Shown one piece after another: positions 34,942 to 46,746 of a DNA stretch of 64,000 nt. The DNA is from Paragyromitra xinjiangensis. Lineage: Eukaryota > Ascomycota > Pezizomycetes > Pezizales > Discinaceae. Both the position numbers and the translations under genes were made by a program. The DNA lies in assembly GCA_038503065.1 (NCBI GenBank), contig JBCAMK010000001.1, forward strand, positions 1,116,001-1,180,000, given 5' to 3'. The first letter of the stretch is position 1. Each line of letters starts with the position of its first letter. The notes under the pieces are model-generated. The model did not search any database. It saw only the letters and a program-made list of their open reading frames with translations, and was not told the origin of the DNA.

Positions 34942-37900
34942 GGTGAAGTGTGGGAGATATGGAATGGTTGTAGGGTGGTGGTGGCTTTTAGAGCGTGTAG
35001 TAAAGATATGGTTGTGTTTGGATAATGAATCATGATGTATCACTCGCAGTGATTGAAAGCACTATCTATTTGATTGATTTTTACACTGGCCACATAAACG
35101 CTTCAGTGGGATTTTTCGGGATTTAAGACATCAGCTATCTATATTAAAATATTGTGTGCGTGGAAGGGAGGGTTCGTTTGGTTGATCCCCTACAAACCGG
35201 TCACACGTATCGATACCATGACTCCATACCCACAAGAGCCTCAGTTACTTGTCTATTTCAGGCCCAAGGCTTCACAAGAGCTACGGAACCCTGGTCTCAT
35301 ACCCAGCCATAGGCACCAAGGGATGGGGGCGACCCGTACTAATTAGGAAGTCTTTTCCGGCTAGAGTCGCTCTTGGATGTGTGGCGAAACTAGGGGTGAC
35401 AGATATCTCAAAAAGTCGATAAGGAGAGCCAGCTAAATTGAATCTCTTGATCTTTTTGTTTGTTAAGAAGATTCTTTTTATCATTCCCGGGTTTTATCAG
35501 CATCTTTCCGCCTTTGTTTTTGGCTCGTCCTCGATTTTAGGTGAAATTCGTCACACCCAGTTTCGTCACACCCAGGAGCGACTCTATCTTGAAGTCACAG
35601 ATGAAGCAATAGCAACCAAACGAACCAGCAAATTTTCCGCTAACATTAAATTAAATCTTAGATATAGCCCGCCAAATAAATTAAACGCACACAAAAAATC
35701 AAATAGAAGCGCCCAACACCGTATCGCCACTACTCCGCCACTTATATATGTATCCCAAAGTCAAGCTTGAAACTCATAGCCTCCTTTATCCGTGCTTCTC
35801 CATCCGTAACGACCCATCAGCTCGTTTCCCGCAAGTGTCTTTCCCGGGTCATATCCGTAACCCCCTTCAAGCCCGCAGGACGTGTCTTTTCCCAGTTCAC
35901 TGAATTTGGACCGCAACGCGTCCTTTGTTCATCCTCTGTTGTAGATTGTTTGTATTTTCGGTAGCTCAGCGTAGCTCAGCGTAGGCGAATCGCAACAGAA
36001 GATCAACAAGGGATGCATTGCCGTCCAAACTAAGGATCAAAAAAATAAACCCGACCTACAGGCCTAAGCTTCCCAAAAGCCACGGGTAGGGCCCGGAAAA
36101 TGGAGCTCCTGGCGGCAAAGAGTTGATTTTCGTAACGGATGGATAAGCATCGGACAAAGGAGGTGATGAGTTTCAAGCCTGCTGTGCTCCGCTATCCGCA
36201 GTAATATGAAGTCTCTCGGGATGTTGATCCATTAGGAAAAAACTAGAAAACAACCTGTATCCAATTCTTTGTAGTAGAGAGACCTAGAGGAGGGAAGGAG
36301 GAAGGATGAACTCAGGAGAGCTTCTTATACAGGTTTTCCAAGTTAATGCGCCTTCCCCCGCCCCCGAGACCAAGTTCCAGGATCACATGCCGGAAATAGC
36401 CGCGGTTTTTGAAAAAAAAGGAAGAAAACTAGACATACAACAGCAAGCTGAAACTCTACCGAAGATCGGAGCACCCCGCCTCAACCGCCGCCAATTGTGT
36501 CACAGCGATTATCGGGCACCTTTTGCCGGGATAAGCGGCGCAGGCGCTTCCGTTTAAGGACACCCGCAAAACCAATAACCTGGACTAAAAGCTAGGTTTA
36601 CGAGATGGTGTGAGCAATTAGGCATTTAAATTACCAAATATTCGATCCTATTGGCTGGCAATTTTCGTGTTCTGAGACTCCTCAGTCCCTGTTTCGACTC
36701 CTTGCTTTAGCTTATCGTTGGATATTGCTCTATGCGGCTATCGCGTATGCCGGAACCCGTCACTCTAAATACCTTTTCACCTGCCCATCTAGGCTTTTTC
36801 CCACCCCTACCTAGTACGGCTGCTGCGCATCGTGCTACCATAGCCGCTAATAGACAGGGAAGGGTCCTATAGTTCCAATATCCAGTCCAATACCATCATG
36901 CCAGTCTCCTCTGGACCCCTCTACTATGGAACTACGTGGCAATTTTTAGCTTGCCCATCATTGGAACCAAGTTACGTCAAAATACCGTAAAAACTCAAAA
37001 ATTCGTTATCCCAGAATCCACGTGGCAGGGTGGGTAGATGGTTTTACTGGTTGTACATGTTTTGGTGGATGTTTTAATTACCTCTATAGAACGCGTAGCT
37101 ATTCAAAGAAAGCTCCAATTGCAGCTTCGAAAACTGTAGGGCCGCTCTCGCTTACCCCTACTACGTGGATTCTGGAGATAGCGAGTTTTTTTCGAGTTTT
37201 TACGGTATCCCATAGTTTGGTAAAAAAATGCTGACCCCCCTGTATACTGTGGCTTAACATAGAGTTAACTGAAACCCCGCCAACAAGAGAGGCTCCGTTT
37301 GCAGGAAGATCAGCTTTACCGGACCATGGGATACTAGCAAATCGCACATTCCAGGATTAGCTTCTCGCCAAAGTTCCCACCAGCCTGCATGAGACTTATT
37401 GTGGTTCTTGCCACTAAGCCTTACTTACGTGCTCCATTCCCGCAAATATAAGGTGTTCAGCATTGCAGGTGGCTGCATTAAATGCACCACACGACTCATC
37501 ATGTCGTATATTTGATACATGTATCCGAAGCCTGATATAAAGACCTTAAGCCCGAAGAAGTTACCTAAAAAGAACAACACAATATCAGCCTCTACTTAAA
37601 CATTCATACCCAATCCCTATCAAACCTTCTGAGATGCAGATCGTATCCACCTTCTATCTAGTATTCCCTCTCGGAGCTGTTTCCGGTTCACGGTAACCTA
37701 ATAGGTGCTTCGCCATGTATTGCCCCAATTGTGAGACAGCGCAACGGGGCAGGTCCGCAGGAATTCGGGAAGCTCTCCGAAATGAAGAAAAGCAAAGTTA
37801 TTGACTCCTCCGAGAAAAAGCGTTCATAACGTGTTTAAATCATAGGAGCTCAAGATCGCAGGTAAGTTCTCTACCAGAGCCTTCTGCAATACCTAAGACT

Positions 37901-39335
37901 CCTGCAGAATCCAGAGGGTTTTATGAGCGTCTTGGAAGGAGAACTTTGGAGTCGATTCATACTTGCACCGATGTCTGCTGAAAGAACTCATAGCAGAGGT
38001 ACATGCGGCCCTGTACTACGGGTGTAGGGGAAAGTCTGATGACAGGTGGCGGTGCAGCTCTTCTCAAGGGACTTAAACTTGCTCGAATTCATAGTTTTAC
38101 CAACTAACTTTGCTCAATGTTTAATACATAACATTCACCATTTTTTACCATTTTATAAAGCCTCCCGAAGAGTTGTGGAGTGAGAAGAAAGACTAATAGC
38201 TCTTACTCACCGCGTGGAAGGCGGTGGCTGAGGCCCGTGAGATACTAATAGGGCTAGGGTTAGTGCGGCTCAAATAAGGTTGAGGCTTAAATTATCCAGG
38301 GTTAGGGTGCCTTGATAAACTTCTCGTCAGGTGCACACAGACACCAAACTCAGAGCATGCCGCAGAACCAACAGATTAGAATTTCGACGAAGAGTTATAT
38401 AAGTAAATAGAGAGAATATCGAGGGGAAGGGGGGATTCATTTACTCTATACGGGGGCCAAAAGGCCGAGAAAGTTAAGAAACCCTTATCCCCCATAGAGG
38501 AATAGCCACAAAGATATATCAGGAAGCATACCACTTACATGATTTCCACATGGCATTAACAACATCTTGAAGCCAGATCGACTATCAGCCAACCGCATTC
38601 AGTATTCGAAGATCTCACTAAGATAGAAGAAAGAACGAGTCAAAGCTAAAAGTCGTTTTTGTTAGGCGGCAACATATAGAGGAGGTAAGTCCGGAAGATA
38701 TCCTGTTAGATTGAACATTGCCAAGTTGACGAGAAAGTTTCTGGAAGTTGGTAGCTGTCAAAAAACTCGTCACCGTCGACGATCACAAGTCAAATCATAC
38801 CCCATGACAGCGAAAGCAACAACGGGAGATCAATTTCACAGAAGAACCTGCATTTTTATTTTCAGAACTTTCGACTAAGGCCTATCATCTAGTAATGAAC
38901 TAAACATCCATACATAGAAGGCCATAGTCGATATCCTGATACCGCATAATCTATCTCCGCACAAGCATGTGCAGGATATACCGCGATAACGAAAGAACAA
39001 AGGAAACCAGCCTGATCAGATGCCCACCAGCAGGAAAAACAGACACCCGTTCCAAATCGTAGACGGAAAACAGATAGTGAAGGATATAAAGGAGAAACAG
39101 GAAGCCGCCATACCTACAACACAAGAAAATATTAATACTAGAACAAAAGAAGCGAAGCGAAGGGAATAAGTGCAGGTATTTGGGCAAGGGGCATACAGGA
39201 TAACACGAGTATGTGGGTAAAAGAAATTTACAGGAGGGGAGATTTGAACCAAGAAAAGGAAGATAGGAATAGTAAGCCTTAACAACGCAACCCCGTACTG
39301 GCCGAACCGTACGTGCAGCAACCCCCGCAGGTGAT
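34942..39335. other. 4.4-kb gene-poor region
   Basis: No gene is recognised. Small features: a tandem TCGTCACACCCAG duplication at about 35549-35576, a GTAGCTCAGC duplication near 35961-35984, and CCAGGGTTAGGG near 38297. A T-loop-like GGTTCAAATC (minus strand) near 39240 has no tRNA fold around it. Confidence 0.5.
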
Positions 39336-41042
39336 TTACCTAATGGTGAGCATGGCGAATCCCAGGTCTTCGACTTCATCAACACGCACCCTCACTGCTG
39401 CAGCCTCTCTCCTCCCCGTTTCCTGCTCTCCCCTCCTCTCGATGGCCGACTTCTTCCCTGCAACTCTGATAATGCGCGCATGTGGATCAACGAACTTCTC
39501 CATCCGTACTTTAAGCTCCATGAAGCGACGGAAGAGACGCTTTATAAACGCATTCGCAACTTGCGGACCAGCAGCATCAAGGACCTCCTGAAAATAGCTA
39601 AGCCCCTGCGCACACTCATACCACAGGTCACAGCAATCTTTTGAACTAGTGATATCGCAGCAGAATCCTTCCTCGGGGCCCAAATACAGCGAATGTAGGA
39701 ATTCATTATCCCCTCTGCGGGCCAGATACTCCTGGAGCGGATCCGAACACCGAATTCGCGGGAGATAATGTTCCCAACGCAGCCAGAACTTAGTAATAAT
39801 CCGGTCAAATTCGGCGACTAGGGGGCCAGCAGAATTGACGAATGCTCTCATCAATAGCATCAGTCCGACAGCACCAATCTCCGGTCTCATGCTCACAGAG
39901 TCGATAAGGGTATGAAGCTCGGTCCGAAGAAGCTTTACTTGTGCATAGAAAATAATACACTCCCCACTATACCAAGTAGCCACTTTCCTAGCGCTGTATT
40001 TCCTGGTGCAGCACATACAGGTACGAATACCACCATTGTGGGTCGAAGCGTGGCTGGCCGAAGTTTCGGGTTCTTTAAAAGGTGTGCCAAAGATAAGTGA
40101 CTCGTTGTAGCGGGAAATAGTAGATCCGACCCACGATGGTATTTTCTTCAAAGCAGAAGGGTTAGATCCATCGAGGGAAGATTCCGGACGAGTGTGCGCA
40201 GTTTCAGGGGGAGGCAAATCATAAATGGGATCATCGAAAGAGAAATTAGGGTCACTGAGTAGCTGTCTTAAGGTTTTTTCGGCTGGTTTAGCTGGTTTGA
40301 CCAGTTTGGTTTTTTTCTTACCACCGTCCTCGCCGCCGAAATTTTTCACGATTGTGCCAAAGTCCTCACGCATATAGTCTGGGCGGATAACACGACATGG
40401 GCGGACGATACGAGGAGGTGCCACTGAATCGGAGCCGGAAAGACCATCTGGACATTGATTTGCTGGGCCAGAGAACTCGAAGTCATCTGAAAGCCGAGAA
40501 TCCGGTCTGTAGACAGGTGCAGGCGGAGTAACGTGATTTCCCGAACGTGGCTTCCCTGCGAGAGGGCTCTCGAAATTTCGTCCTTCGGTATATTGAAGAA
40601 CTGGTGTGTATGTCGTTGGCGAGAACTTAGCAGATGGGCTCTCAGTTCTCAAACCAACTCCCGTGAGCTTCTTGTGCGGATGTGGAGTAGTAGGGACGTA
40701 TGCTACAGACAACATGCCTGCAGTGTGCGAATGCCGGATTCCGGAACGACGTGCATATGGACTAATATCTGCCGGGGATGACCCGATACCAGAGTCATAC
40801 TGGCCCGAGGCCTGTCCGCCTGGAGTGTCCGGGCAAGAATTTTTATACGGAACTGGTGATAGGCCTTGAACATGCAAGGGACTCGCCTCCGAACTCACCA
40901 AGCGACTGTTCATAGGGGTATCGAGGATGCGGATACCTGGCTGAGCCGGCGACATACGTGAGAGGAAACGCTGGTCTTTAGAGATTTGAGAGAAGCGTTT
41001 CATAGGAGTAACAGGGGTATGGGGAGAGTAGTGATTAGACAT
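39336..41042 (-). CDS. hypothetical protein with disordered SP/TP-rich N-terminus (568 aa)
   Basis: One uninterrupted frame of 568 aa. Residues 1 to about 330 are low-complexity and rich in Pro, Ser and Thr, with many SP/TP dipeptides (YSPHTPVTPMKR, SGIGSSPADISP) that are possible proline-directed kinase sites, and a basic GGKKKTKLVKPAKP patch. Residues from about 345 to 540 look folded: a Cys cluster (CMCCTRKY), hydrophobic helices (EIGAVGLMLLMRAFV) and ITSSKDCCDLWYECAQGLSYFQ, then long charged helices. I do not recognise the family. The composition suggests a regulatory or cell-cycle-linked protein, but that is only inference. The start ATG is the first in frame, with stops upstream. Confidence 0.78.
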   Translation of the reverse strand: MSNHYSPHTPVTPMKRFSQISKDQRFLSRMSPAQPGIRILDTPMNSRLVSSEASPLHVQGLSPVPYKNSCPDTPGGQASGQYDSGIGSSPADISPYARRSGIRHSHTAGMLSVAYVPTTPHPHKKLTGVGLRTESPSAKFSPTTYTPVLQYTEGRNFESPLAGKPRSGNHVTPPAPVYRPDSRLSDDFEFSGPANQCPDGLSGSDSVAPPRIVRPCRVIRPDYMREDFGTIVKNFGGEDGGKKKTKLVKPAKPAEKTLRQLLSDPNFSFDDPIYDLPPPETAHTRPESSLDGSNPSALKKIPSWVGSTISRYNESLIFGTPFKEPETSASHASTHNGGIRTCMCCTRKYSARKVATWYSGECIIFYAQVKLLRTELHTLIDSVSMRPEIGAVGLMLLMRAFVNSAGPLVAEFDRIITKFWLRWEHYLPRIRCSDPLQEYLARRGDNEFLHSLYLGPEEGFCCDITSSKDCCDLWYECAQGLSYFQEVLDAAGPQVANAFIKRLFRRFMELKVRMEKFVDPHARIIRVAGKKSAIERRGEQETGRREAAAVRVRVDEVEDLGFAMLTIR

Positions 41043-42060
41043 TTTGCTTTGATAGAAGTTTTATCTAGTGTACGATGTGAGCGGCTGATTCTAGATCAAT
41101 GAGCTTCGGTAGGATAACTTACCGGATTCCTCTGGGTGAGAATTTAGCTGAACAAGAGGCAGAGAGTTGACTCTTTATCGAAACGGAACGCAACTTATAT
41201 TGATGGAAACTACTGAATATCGACAAAGCTCGATAGAAGACTCTTACAAACGATAATCAACCCAGCGAGGAGCCAGAGGTTGATGGACGAAAGACGAAGG
41301 AAGAGCAGATGAAAAGTTGAATTCATCCCTATTTATGGGAAAAAAATATCAACATTCGGCCACCTGTGAAATTACATACCTATACGTAATAGCACCGGGG
41401 GGAATTTAACGGCCACCAGAACAACGCAGCTACCGTTCTTCAAACAGGTTGGAAAACATTCAATGGATTACTACAATATCTAAATTCACCCATCAAGCTT
41501 ATCCCAAAGAGGCTACACCACGTGGAGGGTTTTTTTCTCAAAAAAAGGTGGGCTATTGTATTGGTTGTTTTATTGATGGGAACAGTTTTTGTTGATCATA
41601 GGTGGTCACTCGCTACAAGCCTAGGAACGTTTTGTAACGGCCCCCACGCATAAGACGCACACATAAGCTACACACAGGTTGTAGATTAGGAAACAATAAA
41701 TAAAAACACTACATGAGGTGTCTACTTACACTAAGCGCAGTTTAGCCGTATGTTAACCCTAGGCTAGGAAAAAACCTACACACAAATCCTTTTAAGACAT
41801 GGTTCCCGAGTTCTAGGCGGAAAACACCATGTATGCATGGCCATAATAAGTTCAAGGCCAAATACTATAGCCATCAATTCTCTACGAGATTAAGAATTGA
41901 ATATGGAACCGTAAACGGACGCGAGGACATTTGAAACAATAAGAGACCAACTATTCATGTTTCGTGTTCCACTAGCGCAGCGGCGCACCAAGCTGAATGG
42001 AAGACATAAATGCTTGTAGTAAGACGAAATTGGCTAGGCCAGATCTTGTCTCTACAATGT

Positions 42061-42083
42061 GATCTTCATGCACGATGAAGATC
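42061..42083. repeat. hairpin with 9-bp perfect stem
   Basis: GATCTTCAT at 42061-42069 pairs with ATGAAGATC at 42075-42083, with a 5-nt loop. It lies about 400 bp upstream of the complex I gene. Confidence 0.55.
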
Positions 42084-42155
42084 GAGAATTGCATTGAGGT
42101 TTAGAATAACGCACGGATCAATATCGCCGCCAGCATGGAACCCCAATCGAGAAAT

Positions 42156-42179
42156 ATTCATGGAAGCAAATCCATGAAT
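42156..42179. repeat. hairpin with 8-bp perfect stem
   Basis: ATTCATGG at 42156-42163 pairs with CCATGAAT at 42172-42179, with an 8-nt loop. It is the second inverted repeat in this upstream region. Confidence 0.5.
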
Positions 42180-42480
42180 TTAGAATACTTTCAAGTTTTG
42201 GGGAACTGGAAAGAAAAAGAAAAATCTACACAAAGACATAGTGATCTTACCCTCTCGTTGCTACCGACACTCCCGAAAGGCACCCAGCCAATCAGAACAT
42301 CGTATTCGTAATCCCACCACCGTTAACCGCAGTCTTGGCACTCATCACCACTTCAACGTTTCTCGCCGCCCGCCCGCCAACCCGAATCCTGTCGCCGCGA
42401 CCAAGGACCCTTTATCAACCGCGCCCTCGCCCCCAAATCTCCCCTCTATCCCCGTTTCCTTTAATTCTTCACTAAACACA

Positions 42481-43479
42481 ATGCTTTCGACAACACGTTC
42501 TCTCGGATTGCGGTGTAAGACTGCCCCTCTCTCTGCCCCACCTTCCATTGTGTCAAAGCTAATACATGTGACAGTGGCACCTGTAAGAACTTTAGTCCCG
42601 GCGATTGCCACCCGTGGGATTTCGACTTCAAAGCCGGCTCCAGCAGGTGCGGTTACACCGGTTGCGAGGGATGCAAGCTCGATTGATAGGAGTAACAGGA
42701 GGGAGGTGCCTCTGCCGAGTCAGGAGGGGAAGAAGGGTGTTGTGGAGTATGCTTTGTCAGTATACCCTTTCCTTAGGTGTGGGCGGTATTGAGGTTCTGG
42801 AATTGCAATTGGGCGGGATGAGGACAGGATGGGATAGGCGGATGGAAGAAGCACGTATGGGAGAAGAGAGAATATAGTCACCATCACATCCCAGCTCCAT
42901 CCCCGAACAATGGAGGGCACAATTCCGCTTATACAACGCCACTAACACCCCACAGAACCACCCTCGACCAAGTAGCCAACTGGGCCCGTCAAGGCTCCCT
43001 CTGGCCCATGACCTTTGGTCTCGCCTGCTGCGCCGTCGAAATGATGCACCTCTCAACCCCCCGCTACGATCAAGATCGTCTCGGTATTATTTTCCGTGCC
43101 TCACCGCGCCAATCCGACGTCATGATTGTTGCCGGCACCCTCACGAATAAGATGGCTCCTGCCCTGCGTCAGGTATACGATCAGATGCCGGATCCTAGAT
43201 GGGTTATCTCCATGGGCAGCTGTGCGAACGGTGGCGGGTATTATCATTACAGTTATAGTGTTGTGAGAGGGTGTGATCGGATTGTGCCCGTCGATGTTTA
43301 TGTGCCTGGTTGTCCGCCTACAAGTGAGGCGTTGATGTATGGAATTTTGCAGCTGCAGAAGAAGATGAGACATACTAAGGTTGGTGTTTTTTCCCCCCCT
43401 TCTTCATTTTCCCCTGCTCTTGGTAGTTTTGAGTGATGCTGACGAGGAGTAGATTACGAGGATGTGGTACCGTAAATAG
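42481..43479 (+). CDS. NADH:ubiquinone oxidoreductase 20-kDa subunit (PSST/NDUFS7/NuoB type)
   Basis: Exons: 42481-42755, 42956-43379 and 43453-43479 (726 nt, 241 aa). The first ~60 residues are Arg/Ser/Ala-rich with almost no acidic residues, a mitochondrial presequence ([12 protein letters not shown]...). The mature core starts near [20 protein letters not shown]. Iron-sulphur ligands for cluster N2 are in [39 protein letters not shown] and [12 protein letters not shown]. The 9-codon last exon gives ITRMWYRK, the usual end of fungal homologues. The protein sits in the peripheral arm of complex I at the quinone site. The first intron is long (200 nt) for this window. Start at 42481: an upstream in-frame extension has no ATG at its head and would bury the presequence. 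Confidence 0.96.
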
Positions 43480-44481
43480 TGGTTCGTTGGGAAAGTAAAT
43501 TTGTTGGTAGTTTCGTTCGGTGTGAGATGGCGGAGGAATATTATACGGTGTACATTGCTTCTGGCCTTAAGACTTTTTTTCTAGCTTGGTTTTTCTTTTT
43601 TCCTCTTGCATGCGTGATCGAGGCCAGAGGGTCGGAGTGGAGGGGTATTGAATACCCCAGAGGCTGGGACAGCTGTGCTGCTTCATTATGCTCAGGATGA
43701 TGGGTCGTGGTTATTGGATTATCGCATGAACGTGTTCGTTGAGAAAATCCACTATGACACTTCCCAAAAATCTACAGGATAAAATCATTTGGCTTTTTTC
43801 TATCAATGGCACGAGGCATCAAGAGTTGTTGAGACGTAGAATATGTCATCCTTAGATTATTTAGAGCAATAATATAGATGTTGATTTGGCATCATGAGTG
43901 ATGACTCGGCTGTTACTCGCCTAGTTTTCAACCACCCCTTTTTCTCCCTCCGCTCAGTACCAAAGCGATAGAACTGATCGCTGAAAGCGGCTTGAATCCG
44001 GCATAGGGTGGCCTCCACCGACAAGGACTTCCTCTGTATCAGCAAGTCTTTTCAGCCATTCCTGTTTATATTGGTAACTTCCCTTTCGCATTATCTCCAG
44101 CGGGCCAGAACAGTCCCAGCCTCTTCCACAGCTATAAAATACGAAGGTAAGTCGGGAATTTTTGCTAACTCTAGGGAACCAGTAGCGTTCTAGAGTACAC
44201 GGGGCAGGGCCATAGATCGAGGATGAACTGGGAGTTTGTCCGGTCGTTTAAAACGCCTCTCACCACTACAGGGTAATTTCCTTCTGCTGCTCCTGTGACG
44301 GCAGAGCTCGACAGGTTAGATCCAGGTACCGTAATTGGATCTGAGGATTTGATCTTTATTAGTTCTCCTTTTGCAGGTAGGTAGGGCTGCGCCCAGTCAA
44401 TGCGCTAGCTGTCGGGGGGCTCGGTCATCACGAGGGACCAACTAATTATCCTTAATCCTTCTAAAAAAACACCAAAAATAT
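43480..44481. other. intergenic, no gene seen
   Basis: The start holds the 3' region of the complex I gene. I find no coding or structural RNA signal before the 5S gene at 44482. Confidence 0.45.
44463..44478 (-). terminator. RNA polymerase III T-run terminator of the left 5S gene
   Basis: On the minus strand, runs of five T (44478-44474) and seven T (44469-44463) follow the 5S 3' end within a few bases, as expected for Pol III termination. Confidence 0.75.
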
Positions 44482-44600
44482 GCGTTCAGTACCTGGGATT
44501 CCCACATGGTCACCCACTGCAGTACTAACCAGGCGATAAGATGCTTGGATATGCCAGAGCGAACGGGATGGCTCATTTTCATCATTCTATGACCGAACAC
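44482..44600 (-). rRNA. 5S ribosomal RNA gene, left copy
   Basis: This 119-nt unit on the minus strand has the eukaryotic 5S landmarks. Its 5' end (GTGTTCGGT) pairs with its 3' end (ACTGAACGC) to make helix I. CATCCCGTTCGCTCTG is the loop B/helix III block, and GGTTAGTACT, TGGGTGACC (box C region) and GGGAATCCCAGGTACT complete the molecule. It is identical over all 119 nt to the copy at 50151-50269 in the opposite orientation. Dispersed single 5S genes are normal in filamentous ascomycetes. Compared from memory with common ascomycete 5S sequences, helices II and IV look diverged, so a minor-type gene or pseudogene remains possible. Confidence 0.85.
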
Positions 44601-45309
44601 ATCAAATACTGGCGGGAAGGCATGATAGCTCGCCTCCTGCTGGTGAGTCAAGATCTAAACTAAACAGCGTATCTCTGGCAGGGAGTGAAGTAGGTCGTAT
44701 CAAATAATTCTATTGCCTTGGTTTCGTTTGGAATTGGGAGGGCTCGGAACGGACACGAAGAACGAGTACGAAGAACGAGCACAGGCGAAACAACGATGGT
44801 GGTGGGAAGAGGTGACGAGCAGGGCACTCTAGAATAATGGAGGTGAGGGAGGTTGTGAATATACCGACATGATACAAAGTTCACGTAGGCATTCATTCGG
44901 CAGCTAAACCCATGCATAGTATTTATTTATTTTTTCCTTTCCCCCACACCCTGCCAGCCACTAATTCCCACGGAGGGAAACCAATTTACTTGCCAGAGTC
45001 TTCTTGAATAACTATCTTTTGCGCTGGTCATTAGCATTCCTAATTCTTGTGGTGATAATCTACAGGGAGTTATGGCCGGATAGCATTAATGATCAGAAAA
45101 CCCAGTAAACATGCCGGGTCGTGACACTAGACCAGTCTATACTTCATTAGTCCAAGTTATCCCCATAACCCTCAATCATAATCAATTACAGTATGAATTT
45201 TCAATTGCCGGTTATACATGTAGTTTCACCAATCCTGAGTTCTCGATTGCTGATAGATAGATAGATAGATGAATCATACATGCATCCAGCCCTTTTCGAT
45301 TGCTGAAAA

Positions 45310-45685
45310 AGTACATAGGGTGCACAAAAGTGATGCACATCGCGACCAGGCCATATTTCTCCACAACAACATATTTCTGAGGGCTGTTGAGTTCCGGGGG
45401 AATCAATTAGATGGTGTAGATTTTATTTCTAGCAGGGAGGTAATTAAAAGAAGTGTATTTTGTGCGAAGATCTGGACCATCTGATAGTGACTTTGTTTTC
45501 AGCACAACCTTTGCACCAATAGGAGCTTTTTGCAATATTAACAAGCGATATTCTCTCACTAAGCATAGAAGATATACATTCTAGTCGAAATCTGCGGATC
45601 TCCTGGGGGTTGTGCTGTGGGAAATTGTAGCGATATGCTCGTTACCAAGTCAAATGTGCATCACTTTCGTGCACCCTATGTACAT
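45310..45685. repeat. inverted repeat pair, ~30-bp arms 315 bp apart
   Basis: The left arm (about 45310-45340, containing TACATAGGGTGCAC and GTGATGCACAT) is matched on the opposite strand by the right arm (about 45653-45685, ATGTGCATCAC and GTGCACCCTATGTA). There is a single mismatch. No transposase is encoded between the arms, so it may be a small non-autonomous element or a relic. Confidence 0.6.
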
Positions 45686-46157
45686 AGAGACAAATTACTG
45701 CGATCCGTAGTCAGGCCTAAGGGTAACATTGGGTATTTTTCACTTTCTAAAGATTTTAAGCGTATCTCGCTTCGTTATACAACTGCCTCTGCACTTTTCT
45801 CACCTTTCTAATTCTTACATGAAAAATAGGCCTATATAATCCTTACGGCCTAGGCTAATTTAGGCCTAACTCAAGAAAGAAACGTTCAACCAGCTCACCA
45901 AAAACAGGCATAGACCAGCTCAATAGCTCTGCCTATTGGAGTATCTACAGCACTTAGATATGACCCATTATATCGTTCTATGGCCTAACATGTCAAACAC
46001 CGACAAGAAAGTATTAAGCTTTATTTGATCTTCTTAGGTAGTAGTTTCGAGGCCCATCCAATCTTAACCGATCAGTGTTGTGGGGCTGAATGCCCAGACT
46101 AGAAAACGAGGACTTTAGTGGGATTAGGTTGGAAGGCCTTAGTCAGCACTGACTATA

Positions 46158-46746
46158 TATATGTTCTGGCCCGTTTACCATGGATGTCCGTTTACAAAGT
46201 GGCCGGCATGCTTTACAAATGGGTTAGCCCATTTACAAATAGAGCAACTTTGTAGATGGGCTGGCCCACCTTCAAAGAGTGATCTAAACCTGGCCCATAT
46301 CCAAAGGCCATATCTGAAAACCGTCACAACCCTTCTCTTTTTTTACACCTATAATACTCAATAAATCTAACTAGCTATGATTCTCCTTTATTTTAATATT
46401 ATTATTTTATATCAGCGAAATTATAGCTAGAGGTATATGAAAGTTTTTATGATGAATGGCTTTAGTGCAAGATTTCTAGATTTAATTTAACTGACCTTAG
46501 CAATAAGATTTTCTGGCTGTGAATTGATGCTGGCTTCAAGATCTTGAAGCCTCATGTTGGCACAGTCACATCTAAGCGAGCCCACACACACAAAAACACT
46601 TTGTATATGGGCCATCCACTAGTGGCACTTTGGAGATGGGCCAGCCCATCTCCAAAGTTGCTCCATTTGTAAACTGGCTGGCCTATTTGTGTACTGGCTG
46701 GCCTATTTACAAACGGGGTTTAATGACATACGGGCCGGAACATATA
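46158..46746. mobile_element. MITE-like non-autonomous element with ~145-bp terminal inverted repeats
   Basis: The outer ends read TATATGTTCTGGCCCG on the left and, on the opposite strand, TATATGTTCCGGCCCG on the right. The arms (about 46158-46306 and 46600-46746) continue to match imperfectly, including GAGCAACTTTG, AGATGGGCTGGCCCA and TGGCCCATAT.CAAAG. Each arm itself carries palindromic GGGCTGGCCCA-type blocks and several TTTACAAA motifs. The ~290-bp middle is AT-rich and non-coding. This layout fits a miniature inverted-repeat transposable element. A TA target duplication is possible because both ends lie in TATA runs, but the exact borders are uncertain. Confidence 0.8.

Larger units (their letters stand above)
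41043..42480. other. intergenic between divergent genes, with two perfect hairpins
   Basis: No gene is recognised. Two short inverted repeats lie 300-420 bp before the complex I gene (listed separately). A TGTAACGGCCCC stretch near 41633 resembles an LTR start, but no matching end was found. Confidence 0.5.

Noticed and set aside
39230..39330. possible tRNA on the minus strand (GGTTCAAATC)
   Set aside because: The T-stem does not pair and no acceptor, D or anticodon stem could be formed around it.
41633..42240. possible solo LTR beginning TGTAACGGCC
   Set aside because: No matching CA end, target duplication or second copy could be identified in the window.
44442..44651. 69-codon minus-strand frame over the 5S gene
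   Set aside because: The sequence is fully explained by the 5S rRNA gene and its T-run terminator.
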